Below are positions 1 to 8,486 of a stretch of 64,000 nucleotides of DNA, one piece after another. This DNA comes from Fumia sp045645505. GTDB lineage: Bacteria; Bacillota; Clostridia; Oscillospirales; Ruminococcaceae. Both the position numbers and the translations under genes were made by a program. The stretch is from NCBI GenBank assembly GCA_045645505.1, contig JAZRIW010000006.1, forward strand, positions 1 to 64,000. Direction: 5' to 3'. The first letter of the stretch is position 1; every line of letters starts with the position of its first letter. The notes beneath the pieces are model-generated. The model searched no databases, was not told where the DNA came from, and saw nothing but the letters and a program-made list of their open reading frames with translations.

Positions 1-3000
1 TCCGTTATTAGTCTTGTCACCTGAGCCTGTGTAAGCTGTGAACATAAAGGGAACACGTTCAACACTGCCTTCCATTTCGGATCTTGCAAAGATTGTACCT
101 TCTGTAAATCCTGTGAGAGTCATTGCAGAGGTATCATACTCTACATCAAATCCGATAATAGCAATACCTGGGTTACTTGAGATAACAACGGGAATTTCAA
201 TAGTTTCACCCGCATTAGCTTCGGTGTTACCGATAGAAAGTATAGCGGGAGAAGGCTCAGTAACAGATACTTTGCAAACATTTGAAACTTTTTCTGCGAT
301 AGCGCCACCAAAGGTATTGGTCACGATTACATAATAATCTCCTGAATCTGAAACAGATGCAGAGTTTACAGTATAAGTAGCAGAAGTTGCACCACTTATA
401 GCTTCATCATTTTTATACCACTGGTAGGAGAGAGTGCCAGTATCAGAAGTCTGAGCAACTACTGATAAAGATAACTCATCACCAACGTTTAAAGATTTTG
501 AATAATTTAAGTTAGTATTAATAACAGGTGTTGCGGGATCCGCAGGAACAGACATAGTTCCAATAGGATCAGCAGTTACCTTATTTTTAAATACCTGAAT
601 TTCAGAAATAGACACACCGTCCCAATTTCTGTCAGCAGTAGAAGACTTAGTAACAGTTACCTTGATTGCATCAGCGGTAATTGCTGTATTGGAAGTAAAT
701 GCATAAGTTTTTCCTGTGCTTGAATCTGGGATATCCTGCCTATCTGCAATAGTTTTCCATTTACCGTCAATCAAAGCGTCAACTTTAATTCCGGAAGGAG
801 GAGCAGTTTTCAAATCAGAAGGAATATTAAAGCTTAAGTTAACTTCTTTAAAGCTCATACCTTCTTTTTCAAATCCATAAACAAGGGGATTGCCGGAATA
901 AGTAGCATTTCCCATATAGGAATCACTATCAGTTTTTATAATACCGTCTGTAAGTATTTTTGTATTAGAAGTAGCATTATAAGCTAAACCACTTACTGAA
1001 GTAAGGGAAGGAGAAGCTTCAAGGCCTCTTATAAGGCTTAATTCAACATGCTCGAGAGTTCCTTCAGAAGCATATCCTGTAGGTTTATTATATACAGAAA
1101 TTTCACTTACAAATAAGTATCCACCGTTTGCTTTTAATTCAATCTTAATATCTTTTGCCTTAAAAGCAGTATTTGCTGTAAGTACAGCATTAATATCACT
1201 GAGAGGTCCGGAATAAATAGTATCCCAGTCAGTAGAATCTGTCTTGATACTGATAATAGCAGCAGAAGGATGGTAAATACCTGCACCGCTATCCTGTAAA
1301 GAGTCGATATGAATTTCTTTAACATCAATCTCTTTATCAAGATTAAATTCAATTACAGCACTTTGTTGCTGTGCATTGAAATAATCTGTAGCATACCAGT
1401 TGTTGTGCTTTATTCCGTTAGTAAGTGCATTTCCGGAATCAGCTGAAGCACCACCGTTATACCAATTAGTTACATTGTGAGTATAAGATTCACCTAAAAG
1501 AATGTTTTCAGGCATATCAAGTACTGCATCTTTAGCTAAACTTGTAGGTTCAGCAAACGCGAGAATTTCTTTAATAAATGCAAAAGTTGCGTTTGCTGTG
1601 ACATCAAATTTAAGTCCGTAAGCAGTTATGCTCTTATCAGATACAGCAGTGAGATTAGAATTGGGGAAGTTTCCGTCATAAAGGAGAGTCCAGTAATTTG
1701 AATCTTTTTCTTTTTTGTAATAAATTTTGATATTTTTTGGTAAATAAAGACCATATTGAGATGCTTGGAGAGCAATTATCTGAAGCTCTTTAAATGTAAT
1801 CGGATCATCATTTAAATCAAATTCAATTACAGGGTTTTGTAAAACTGCACCTAAATATGATCCGACGAAAAGGTCACCAACAATATTTCCGTCGGTAAGA
1901 TATTTACATTCTGTATCATTAGTAGAATCATTATACCAGTTTGTTACATTATGAGTATATGGTTTATTTAAAAGGAGATTATCACCAAAGGTTGTGAGAT
2001 GTTCACGTTTTTGATAAGTACCTTTCATCATCTGATAAAGATTATCGTAAAATTCTCTTGCATGAGCAAATTCAGAATAAGCAAGCATAGGAATTGCTCC
2101 ACCTGCTTCATAGTAGTTTCTGAAGTATCCGGGACCATCAAATCCTGACTCAACTGCAGCATTAAGATAATCAATAGCACGGTTATAGTACATCAGACTT
2201 GAAACCATTCTTCCGTCAAATTCGATTTCAACACCAAAATCAGCATATCCACCTAATTTAGCAACGGTATTTATGATTTTAGTTCCGCCTGCACCGAGGT
2301 TATTTCCTTCTTCCTCAGGGAAAAAGTGGTTAGGCTGCAAAGTCAATGCATCAAAACCAAGATCTTCGTTCCAGAGGTAGCCTTCGGAATACCAGAAAGG
2401 AATCCAGTAAGATTTATAACCTAATTCTCTTATATGGTTTGTGGTATATCTGATAATATCAGGTCTTCTCGGGTCTTCACATACCCAGTAGAAACCTTTA
2501 AAATCGATATAATCATAATTACCTGCGTTAACACGGCTTATAACTTCGTTACAATACCAGTCAATGAGTAATTTGGTATCATCAGCGGTAGTTGTGTCGA
2601 GTGCTTTTCCGTTTACTGTACCAAAATTGGAAACAGCAGAGGGGTAGGGGATCATGACGATAAGATTCGCCTTATAGTTTGGTTTATTAAGGTCAACGGA
2701 AGCTTGTTTTGCAGCTTCATTAAGTGCATCAATTTCAGCAGCATCGCCCTCAAAAACTCTGTCTAAATAAGCTGTCCAGTCATTAATGGTAATATCATCG
2801 TCCTGAGTCGCAAATTCGTTTCCGTTAGCACTTGAGAGTGCTAAGAAAGTAACGGTATCAAAAAGGGTGTCAACAGAGTTATTTTCAGCATCTACATATG
2901 TAAGATAAGGTTTGAAATCTTCTTTTGCCCAAGGTGTTGTTTTCTGGTTATAGATTAAAACCATATCCTGAACATTACCTGTAGATGCGTCAGCTTTTCT

Positions 3001-3702
3001 AATAGTTCCATTTTCAAGTTTAGTTGTATTTGTAGGAGTTAAAGCATCGCTTCTTACTCCGTCGTAACCCATAACAGTAATTTCATCGATGAAGTTATGA
3101 AGTTCCTCAGTGAGGAAATCATAACGCACGTATCTTGCTTTTACGGAAGAGTTAGGATTATTTGTTAAATCTGTGGCATTTACATTTGAGTTATTGTAAT
3201 GCCAACCATAGGTGTAAATTCCGTTAGATACATTCCATGGGATGTAGTTAAGGTAAGAAAGTTTCATCCAGTTTACACCGTCTTCAGAGGCAAAAACTTT
3301 AATACCGATAGGCAAATAAATGCTTAAAGAACTATCTCTTAAAAAGTTAGCGTAAACCTGAGTAATACTTTTTACATCCTGCAAATCGATAGTAACAGAG
3401 TAAAGTGGCCATTCATCAACTACTTGTCCGCTTTCTGTTCTGCGGTACACAGTAGAAGTCCAGGCGGAATCAAAAGCACTATACGGAGCATTAATTCCGT
3501 CTGTAAGTTCCTTTCCGTTAGTATCGGGGTAGGTTGGATTTTCGTATCTTACAGCAGTATAAGGTTTTCCGACAGAAAGATTTTTAATCACTGTAGGTTC
3601 TGCTGCAGAAACTGACAAAGTAAATACCGGAGCTGATGACAGCATTATCACTAAAGATAAAAGTGCTGACAAAAAGCTCTTAAAAAATTTTGTCATTTTC
3701 AT
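1..3702 (-). CDS. Secreted multidomain DUF4855 protein with discoidin, Ig-like and cohesin-like modules (C-terminus off window)
   Basis: The frame stays open from ATG at 3702 (AGGAGG just upstream) to base 1, giving 1234 residues with no stop, so the C-terminus is missing. Visible in order: signal peptide (about 1-33, ending VSA-AEP); discoidin-like domain (40-225, with FASEDGVNWMKL and ARYVRYDF); a DUF4855-type domain (240-560, with VLIYN, GFYWV, GYFRNYYEAGGA); three further discoidin/CBM32-like segments (about 573-720, 731-870, 886-1045), the first two opening with YTHNVTNWYN; an Ig-like domain (1052-1147, SYQWYKN and SDSGDYY); and from 1150 a cohesin-like start (AGETIEIPVVI, GFDVEYD, GSGDKTNNG). 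The downstream-oriented neighbour at 3802-6651 is a paralogue. DUF4855 has no function I can name; extracellular carbohydrate binding is inferred from the discoidin modules. The family assignments are by eye. Confidence 0.85.
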   Translation of the reverse strand, partial: MKMTKFFKSFLSALLSLVIMLSSAPVFTLSVSAAEPTVIKNLSVGKPYTAVRYENPTYPDTNGKELTDGINAPYSAFDSAWTSTVYRRTESGQVVDEWPLYSVTIDLQDVKSITQVYANFLRDSSLSIYLPIGIKVFASEDGVNWMKLSYLNYIPWNVSNGIYTYGWHYNNSNVNATDLTNNPNSSVKARYVRYDFLTEELHNFIDEITVMGYDGVRSDALTPTNTTKLENGTIRKADASTGNVQDMVLIYNQKTTPWAKEDFKPYLTYVDAENNSVDTLFDTVTFLALSSANGNEFATQDDDITINDWTAYLDRVFEGDAAEIDALNEAAKQASVDLNKPNYKANLIVMIPYPSAVSNFGTVNGKALDTTTADDTKLLIDWYCNEVISRVNAGNYDYIDFKGFYWVCEDPRRPDIIRYTTNHIRELGYKSYWIPFWYSEGYLWNEDLGFDALTLQPNHFFPEEEGNNLGAGGTKIINTVAKLGGYADFGVEIEFDGRMVSSLMYYNRAIDYLNAAVESGFDGPGYFRNYYEAGGAIPMLAYSEFAHAREFYDNLYQMMKGTYQKREHLTTFGDNLLLNKPYTHNVTNWYNDSTNDTECKYLTDGNIVGDLFVGSYLGAVLQNPVIEFDLNDDPITFKELQIIALQASQYGLYLPKNIKIYYKKEKDSNYWTLLYDGNFPNSNLTAVSDKSITAYGLKFDVTANATFAFIKEILAFAEPTSLAKDAVLDMPENILLGESYTHNVTNWYNGGASADSGNALTNGIKHNNWYATDYFNAQQQSAVIEFNLDKEIDVKEIHIDSLQDSGAGIYHPSAAIISIKTDSTDWDTIYSGPLSDINAVLTANTAFKAKDIKIELKANGGYLFVSEISVYNKPTGYASEGTLEHVELSLIRGLEASPSLTSVSGLAYNATSNTKILTDGIIKTDSDSYMGNATYSGNPLVYGFEKEGMSFKEVNLSFNIPSDLKTAPPSGIKVDALIDGKWKTIADRQDIPDSSTGKTYAFTSNTAITADAIKVTVTKSSTADRNWDGVSISEIQVFKNKVTADPIGTMSVPADPATPVINTNLNYSKSLNVGDELSLSVVAQTSDTGTLSYQWYKNDEAISGATSATYTVNSASVSDSGDYYVIVTNTFGGAIAEKVSNVCKVSVTEPSPAILSIGNTEANAGETIEIPVVISSNPGIAIIGFDVEYDTSAMTLTGFTEGTIFARSEMEGSVERVPFMFTAYTGSGDKTNNG

Positions 3703-3732
3703 ATATTTTCCTCCTTTATAATTTTGTACATA

Positions 3733-3749
3733 AATATACATTGTATATT
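3733..3749. promoter_or_regulatory. Palindromic operator candidate in front of the first DUF4855 gene
   Basis: A perfect inverted repeat with 8-base arms (AATATACA / TGTATATT) around one central base. It overlaps the end of the -10 box at 3747-3752 and the likely transcription start, the usual place for a repressor site. The regulator is unknown. Confidence 0.45.
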
Positions 3750-3775
3750 GTACCAAAATCCCTATTTTTTTACAA
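3747..3775 (-). promoter_or_regulatory. Promoter of the first DUF4855 gene
   Basis: On the minus strand TTGTAA (3770-3775), a 17-base spacer and TACAAT (3747-3752) form a good housekeeping-sigma promoter about 45 bases before the start codon. It lies between the two paralogues, so the left gene can be transcribed on its own. Confidence 0.6.
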
Positions 3776-3801
3776 GGTACATATTACACAAAAAAATATA
3801 T

Positions 3802-6651
3802 TTATTTTGTATAAAACCCACCAAAAATTTTAGCCAGTCTCAAAAGGTCTGCGCGGTTAATTTTTCCGTCATTGTTTACATCCGAAGCAGGCTCATTTAT
3901 AGTCACTTCAGCACCACCGAAAAACTTCGCAAGTCTTAATAAATCAGCTCTGTTTAACTTTCCGTCACCCGTTATATCACCGATTAAAACATCTTCATAA
4001 GAGAAGATTATATCAGCTTTACTTCCCGTTAAATTATTATAAGCTTCGATTTCGGATATAAATAAAAAGTTTCCACCGGGTGTAAAAGTTATCTTCAAAT
4101 CCGAAAGATTCAGTTTTTGTTCAGACGCCAATACAAATTCCTTGTCGGTAATCTCTCCATCATACAAGGTTACAAAATTATCCGAATCATTGATTTTACC
4201 TTCGATTTTAACTGAATCGGGAAGATAAACTCCTGCATCTTCATCAACAATGAAAAACATCTTAAATTCACTAATTTCAACATTTTTTGTCAAATTAAAA
4301 TCAATAATTACAGGGGAAGAAAGCATATTAGCACCAAAGTATGAGCCACTGTAAAAGGTTTCAGAGTATTTTCCGTCTGTAAGTCTTGTGGAATCGGTAT
4401 CAACTGCATCACCAAAAGATGTATACCAGTTTGTTACGTTGGTTGTATATTTTTTTTGAGAAAGAACATTGCAAAGAGGGAATAGTATTCCGTTTGAAGA
4501 AGCATTACTTCCTTCATCGTAAGCTAATATTTCCTTTAAGAACAAAAATGTACCATCAATCTTAAATTCAAATTTAAGCTTATATGCAGTTATATCGGTA
4601 TCTGAATTCAAAATAATATGTTTTTCGGAAAATTCACCATTATAAATTTGAATCCATTCATCAGAATCTTCTGAATCTGTATAATAAATTTTTAAATTTT
4701 TAGGAAGATAAACTCCGGCAGAATGATCCTCAAAAGCTTTTAACTGTAATTGTTTAAAGGTAACAGGGGCATCTTTAAAATCAAAATCAACTAAAACGTC
4801 CTGATTTTTTACTCCAAAAAATTTATCACCGTAAAAATCGCCTTCCACAATTCCATCAGTTAAGAATATATTTTCTGAGTCGGTACTTCTTTCAGCATAC
4901 CAGTTAACACCATTATGAGTATATGACTTATTTAAAAGCAAGTTGTCGTTTAGTTCATTAATATATTGACGCTTTTCATAAGTACCATTCATCATAGCAT
5001 AAAGATCATCATAAAATCGTCTTACATACGGATTTTTAGAATAAGCAAGCATAGGAATCGCTCCGCCTGCTTCATAGTAGTTTCTGAAGTATCCGGGACC
5101 ATCGAATCCAGATTCGACCGCACCATTAAGATAATCTATAGCGCGGTTATAGAAAATTTCGCTTTCAATCATTCTTCCGTCAAATTCAATTTCCACACCG
5201 AAATTGTCATATGCACCTAACTGAGCAACGGTGTTTATGATTTTAGTTCCGCCTGCACCAAGGTTATTTCCTTCTTCCTCAGGGAAAAAGTGGTTGGGCT
5301 GTAATGTCATGGCATCAAAGCCTAAATATTCATGAAGAAAATATCCTTTGGTGTAAAAATAGGGAATCCAATAAGATTTATAACCAATTTCCTTTACATA
5401 TCTGTTTGATTCTTTAATGATATCCGGTCTGTTTTGATATTCGTTCATCCAATAAAATCCCTTGAAATCAATATATTCATAATTTCCGTTTTCAATATAT
5501 TCTAAAACTTTATTGCAGTACCATTTCACAAGATAAACAGAGTCATCAAAATTACTTAAATTTAAAGCTCTTCCGTCAACTACACCAAAATCGGTAGCAC
5601 CGCTTGAGGGGTAGGGGATCATCACAACCAAATTAACCTTATAGTTTTCATTACCTAAATCAATAGAAGCTTGTTTTGCAGCTTCATTTAAGTTATTTAT
5701 ATCGGAATTTTCGCCTATGAAAGTACGATTTAAATACCACTCCCAATCGGAAAATTTTACCATGGAATTTTCTGTTGCAAAGGAATGTTGAGTAGTATTA
5801 TCAGAATGACCTGCCAAAAAAAGCACTGTATCAAAAAGTGTATCTAAAGATTTTCCGCTTTCATCTATATAGGTAAGATATGGCTTAAACTTTTCTTTAG
5901 GCCACTCCATAGAAGGATTCTGATAGATTAAAACCATATCCTGAACATAGCCTGTAGATTCATCTACTTTTCTTATAGTTCCTTTTTCAAGCATAGTGGT
6001 GTTTGTTAACGTTAAAGCATCGCTTCTTACTCCGTTATAACCCATAACGGTTATTTCATCAATAAACTGATACCCCGTACTTTTTTCAAAATCAAACCTT
6101 ATGTATCTTGCTTTTACAGAAGAATTTTCGTCTTCTGTATAATCAAAAGCCACACCATTACTACCGTTTATATGCCACCCATAGCTGTAAATTCCGTCAT
6201 CGGGCCTATAGTTAATAGCAATAAGCTTAGAAAGCATCATCCAGTTTTCTCCGTCCTCGGAAGCAAAAACCCTGATACTCTTAGGCTGAAAAGCACCGAT
6301 CACAGCCTGAGATAAGAAATTTCCACTTACCTGAGTTACACTTTTTAACGAGCCCAAATCAATTACCGTAGTGTAATTCGGCCAATAATCATATTTCATT
6401 CCGGTTTCTGTATCTTCATAGTATTGGCCATTCCAGTTTTCATCATAATAAAATTTAGTACCAAATTTCCCGTCAGTTAATTCCTTATTATCAGTATCGG
6501 GGTACCTTTCGTCCAAAACTCTGACAGTAGTGTATGGCTTACCAAGAGAAAGATTTACAATCTCAGAAGGTTCATTTGCTGATACATTGACTGTCATTAT
6601 AATAAATAATAAGAGGGAAGTGAGCAAAGTAAAAAGCATTTTCTTAAACAT
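3802..6651 (-). CDS. Secreted DUF4855 protein with discoidin modules and C-terminal type I dockerin
   Basis: 949 residues from ATG at 6651, preceded by GGAGG; an in-frame TTG 15 bases earlier overlaps that ribosome binding site and is rejected. Visible in order: signal peptide (1-26, ending VSA-NEP), discoidin-like domain (30-210), DUF4855-type domain (225-555, ending in GYFRNYYEAGGA), two discoidin/CBM32-like segments (565-720, 725-880), and a dockerin (about 891-949) made of two calcium-loop repeats, DITGDGKLNRADLLRLAKFF and DVNNDGKINRADLLRLAKIF, each with Asp/Asn at loop positions 1, 3, 5 and 9. The N-terminal two thirds match the paralogue at 1-3702. Dockerins bind cohesins, and the paralogue carries a cohesin-like module. 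The enzymatic role, if any, is unknown. Confidence 0.88.
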   Translation of the reverse strand: MFKKMLFTLLTSLLLFIIMTVNVSANEPSEIVNLSLGKPYTTVRVLDERYPDTDNKELTDGKFGTKFYYDENWNGQYYEDTETGMKYDYWPNYTTVIDLGSLKSVTQVSGNFLSQAVIGAFQPKSIRVFASEDGENWMMLSKLIAINYRPDDGIYSYGWHINGSNGVAFDYTEDENSSVKARYIRFDFEKSTGYQFIDEITVMGYNGVRSDALTLTNTTMLEKGTIRKVDESTGYVQDMVLIYQNPSMEWPKEKFKPYLTYIDESGKSLDTLFDTVLFLAGHSDNTTQHSFATENSMVKFSDWEWYLNRTFIGENSDINNLNEAAKQASIDLGNENYKVNLVVMIPYPSSGATDFGVVDGRALNLSNFDDSVYLVKWYCNKVLEYIENGNYEYIDFKGFYWMNEYQNRPDIIKESNRYVKEIGYKSYWIPYFYTKGYFLHEYLGFDAMTLQPNHFFPEEEGNNLGAGGTKIINTVAQLGAYDNFGVEIEFDGRMIESEIFYNRAIDYLNGAVESGFDGPGYFRNYYEAGGAIPMLAYSKNPYVRRFYDDLYAMMNGTYEKRQYINELNDNLLLNKSYTHNGVNWYAERSTDSENIFLTDGIVEGDFYGDKFFGVKNQDVLVDFDFKDAPVTFKQLQLKAFEDHSAGVYLPKNLKIYYTDSEDSDEWIQIYNGEFSEKHIILNSDTDITAYKLKFEFKIDGTFLFLKEILAYDEGSNASSNGILFPLCNVLSQKKYTTNVTNWYTSFGDAVDTDSTRLTDGKYSETFYSGSYFGANMLSSPVIIDFNLTKNVEISEFKMFFIVDEDAGVYLPDSVKIEGKINDSDNFVTLYDGEITDKEFVLASEQKLNLSDLKITFTPGGNFLFISEIEAYNNLTGSKADIIFSYEDVLIGDITGDGKLNRADLLRLAKFFGGAEVTINEPASDVNNDGKINRADLLRLAKIFGGFYTK

Positions 6652-6683
6652 AATTGATACCTCCAAAAATGCAAATAACTATA

Positions 6684-6712
6684 CATAATAATTATAATAA
6701 AAATATTGTCAA
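6684..6712 (-). promoter_or_regulatory. Possible promoter of the dockerin DUF4855 gene
   Basis: Minus-strand TTGACA (6707-6712), 17 bases, then ATTATG (6684-6689). The -35 box is perfect and the -10 box is weak, but the spacing is ideal and the start codon follows 33 bases later. Confidence 0.4.
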
Positions 6713-6890
6713 AAAACAAGTTTTAAAATATTTTTTAAATAAACTTCGCCTCCCCACTTTAGAACAAATTTTTAATAAAAAAGAAAGTCGTAACAGGGAA
6801 TGGGAATAATAATGTTCAGATATAAATATAAGATTAAAAATAGTAAAGTTATAAATATAATTTTTTAATCTGAGACAATTTTTAAATTTA

Positions 6891-7241
6891 TAAAATGAGT
6901 AATTATACCATTTAAAAAAATTACGTAGCTGTAAACAAGAACTTAAACTTTTTTAAACTTATAAAATGAGTCAATATATTATTTTAAAAAACTACGTGTC
7001 CACAAAACAGAATTTAAACTTTTTAAAATTTTAAAACGGGTAAATATACCATTTAAAAAAACTGTGAGCCTACAAAACAGAATTTAAACTTTTTAAAATT
7101 TTAAAACGGGTAAATATACTATTTAAAAAAAATGTGAGCCTACAAAGCAGAAGGTAAACTTTTTAAATTTTTAAAATGGGTAATTATATGGTTTAAAAAA
7201 ACTGTGAGTCTCCAGAGCAGAGGTTATTTTTAAAATAAACA
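6891..7241. repeat. Five tandem copies of a ~70-bp AT-rich repeat
   Basis: Units begin at about 6891, 6962, 7032, 7102 and 7172, spaced 71, 70, 70 and 70 bases. Each has a GC-containing core (TAAAAcGGGTAAaTATAcc), an A-tract, then a second core (ACTGTGAGcCTaCAaAaCAG), then an AAACTTTTTAAA linker. Copies 3 and 4 are nearly identical; the outer copies have drifted. A weakly similar stretch at 6860-6890 may be a sixth, decayed unit. No reading frame crosses the array. The remainder of the 6652-7441 gap holds AT-rich sequence, the recombinase promoter and the inverted repeat at 7341. Confidence 0.9.
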
Positions 7242-7298
7242 GCAATAATCCTTTAAAAAGCCATAATCATAAGGTTTTAAAAAAATTTGATGAAACTA

Positions 7299-7327
7299 TT
7301 GCATTTTTTCTCTATATATGTTATATT
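7299..7327 (+). promoter_or_regulatory. Promoter of the Xer-type recombinase gene
   Basis: TTGCAT (7299-7304), 17-base spacer, TATATT (7322-7327). The predicted transcript begins near 7334, a few bases before the perfect inverted repeat at 7341-7372, so that repeat would be the first structure in the mRNA leader. Confidence 0.6.
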
Positions 7328-7340
7328 ATAACTGTCCCCT

Positions 7341-7372
7341 CTACTTCGCAAAATATCCATTTTGCGAAGTAG
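7341..7372. promoter_or_regulatory. Perfect 14-bp inverted repeat, dif/lox-like recombination site candidate
   Basis: Arms CTACTTCGCAAAAT (7341-7354) and its exact complement (7359-7372) flank ATCC. Read as 11-6-11 (7343-7370) it has the layout of a chromosomal dif site and begins with ACTTC like the Bacillus subtilis dif that I recall, agreeing at about 19 of 28 positions. Read as 12-8-12 its arms resemble loxP (ACTTCG near the outer end). No T-tract follows on either strand, so it is not a terminator. It could also be an autoregulatory operator or an mRNA-stabilising hairpin. Confidence 0.5.
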
Positions 7373-7441
7373 GAAAGTGAAGAGAGAAAAATATCAGAAA
7401 AAGCCCCCTCTCTCTTTTAAAAAAATTTGGAGGTACAGTTT

Positions 7442-8425
7442 ATGTCTTATACAACAAATGACTATTCTGATTGTGCAAAAATTTTACGCGACTTTCTTTT
7501 TTATATGCAAACCATTAAAGGTCGCTCTGCACTTACGGTTGATAATTATTATATGGACCTGCGCACTTTTTTCAGATTTATAAAAAAATATAAAAAATTA
7601 ATTTCAAAAGATACTCCGTTTGATGAAATCGATATTTCCGATTTAGACACCTCTCTCCTTTCCTCTGTCACCTTATCAGATGTATATGAGTTTTTTAATT
7701 TTATCGACCATGAACGTAAAAACACTCCTCGCACAAGAGCAAGAAAAGCATGTTCTATACGTATGTTCTACAAATATCTCACCCACAACGTAAATCTTAT
7801 CGAAAATAACCCCGTTGAATACTTAGAACTCCCCTCTTTACCCAAATCACTTCCAAAACATCTCTCTTTAGAACAAAGTATAGACCTTTTATCCGCCTTT
7901 GACGAACAAAGTCCCTTTTATTACAGAGATTTCTGCATAGTAACCTTGTTTTTAAACTGCGGAATGCGTCTTTCAGAGCTTACAGGCCTTAATTTAAACA
8001 GTGTAAACAAAAATACTTTACAAGTAGTCGGAAAAGGTAATAAAGAGCGTATGCTATACCTCAATAACGCTTGTATCAAGGCACTTGACGACCATTTAAG
8101 GGAACGTTCAAAGCTTAAAAATATTGTAGATAGAGAAGCACTTTTTTTAAATCACCACGGCAAAAGATTAGGTCAACGCGGTATTCAGCTTATGGTGAGT
8201 GAGCTTTTAAAGAAAGCAGGACTTTCCGATTTAGGACTATCAACCCACAAACTTCGTCACACTGCGGCAACGCTTATGTATCAGTACGGTGAAGTGGATA
8301 TTCGTATATTGCAGGAAATTTTAGGACACTCAAATTTAAACACAACCCAGATATACACCCATGTAGCAAGCAAACAGCGTGAATCAGCCATTGACAGCAA
8401 TCCCCTTTCTAAATTTAAAAAATAA
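7442..8425 (+). CDS. Tyrosine recombinase, XerC/XerD family
   Basis: 327 residues from ATG at 7442, with GGAGG nine bases upstream; the TTG overlapping that site is rejected. The N-terminal SAM-like DNA-binding domain covers about 5-125 and the catalytic domain 140-325. The catalytic set is complete: Arg176 (CGMRLSEL), Lys198 or Lys201 (GKGNKER), His269 and Arg272 (HKLRH), His296 (LGHSN) and nucleophile Tyr305 (QIYTHV). Xer enzymes resolve chromosome dimers at dif by strand exchange with a transient 3'-phosphotyrosine bond. No phage or conjugation genes are nearby, which favours a Xer housekeeping role over an integrase. The leader carries a dif-like inverted repeat, and a tandem repeat array lies just upstream. 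Whether it is the XerC or XerD partner, or acts alone, cannot be told. Confidence 0.88.
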   Translation: MSYTTNDYSDCAKILRDFLFYMQTIKGRSALTVDNYYMDLRTFFRFIKKYKKLISKDTPFDEIDISDLDTSLLSSVTLSDVYEFFNFIDHERKNTPRTRARKACSIRMFYKYLTHNVNLIENNPVEYLELPSLPKSLPKHLSLEQSIDLLSAFDEQSPFYYRDFCIVTLFLNCGMRLSELTGLNLNSVNKNTLQVVGKGNKERMLYLNNACIKALDDHLRERSKLKNIVDREALFLNHHGKRLGQRGIQLMVSELLKKAGLSDLGLSTHKLRHTAATLMYQYGEVDIRILQEILGHSNLNTTQIYTHVASKQRESAIDSNPLSKFKK

Positions 8426-8426
8426 C

Positions 8427-8455
8427 TTGCGAAATTTATCATAATATGATAGAAT
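8427..8455 (+). promoter_or_regulatory. Promoter of degV
   Basis: TTGCGA (8427-8432), 17-base spacer, TAGAAT (8450-8455), ending 31 bases before the GTG start of the DegV gene. The -35 box begins only two bases after the stop codon of the recombinase gene. Confidence 0.55.
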
Positions 8456-8486
8456 AAACGTAAATAATTTTATTGGAGGTAGTAAA

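Noticed and set aside
38..334. 98-residue plus-strand open frame at the window start
   Set aside because: Antisense to the Ig/cohesin-like part of the left DUF4855 gene, whose frame is continuous and module-rich.
6891..7241. Possible CRISPR array
   Set aside because: The repeats are direct tandem copies of the whole ~70-bp unit with no unique spacers, and no cas genes are nearby.
7341..7372. Intrinsic terminator
   Set aside because: Neither strand has a T-run after the hairpin, and it lies between a promoter and the gene it would serve.
7378..7422. Second attenuator in the recombinase leader (AAGAGAGA with TCTCTCTT)
   Set aside because: The stem is short, the loop is long and only four T residues follow before the ribosome binding site.
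7341..8425. Integrated mobile element with attachment site
   Set aside because: The recombinase is Xer-like and there are no phage, plasmid or conjugation genes, no tRNA target and no second copy of the inverted repeat that I could see in the window.
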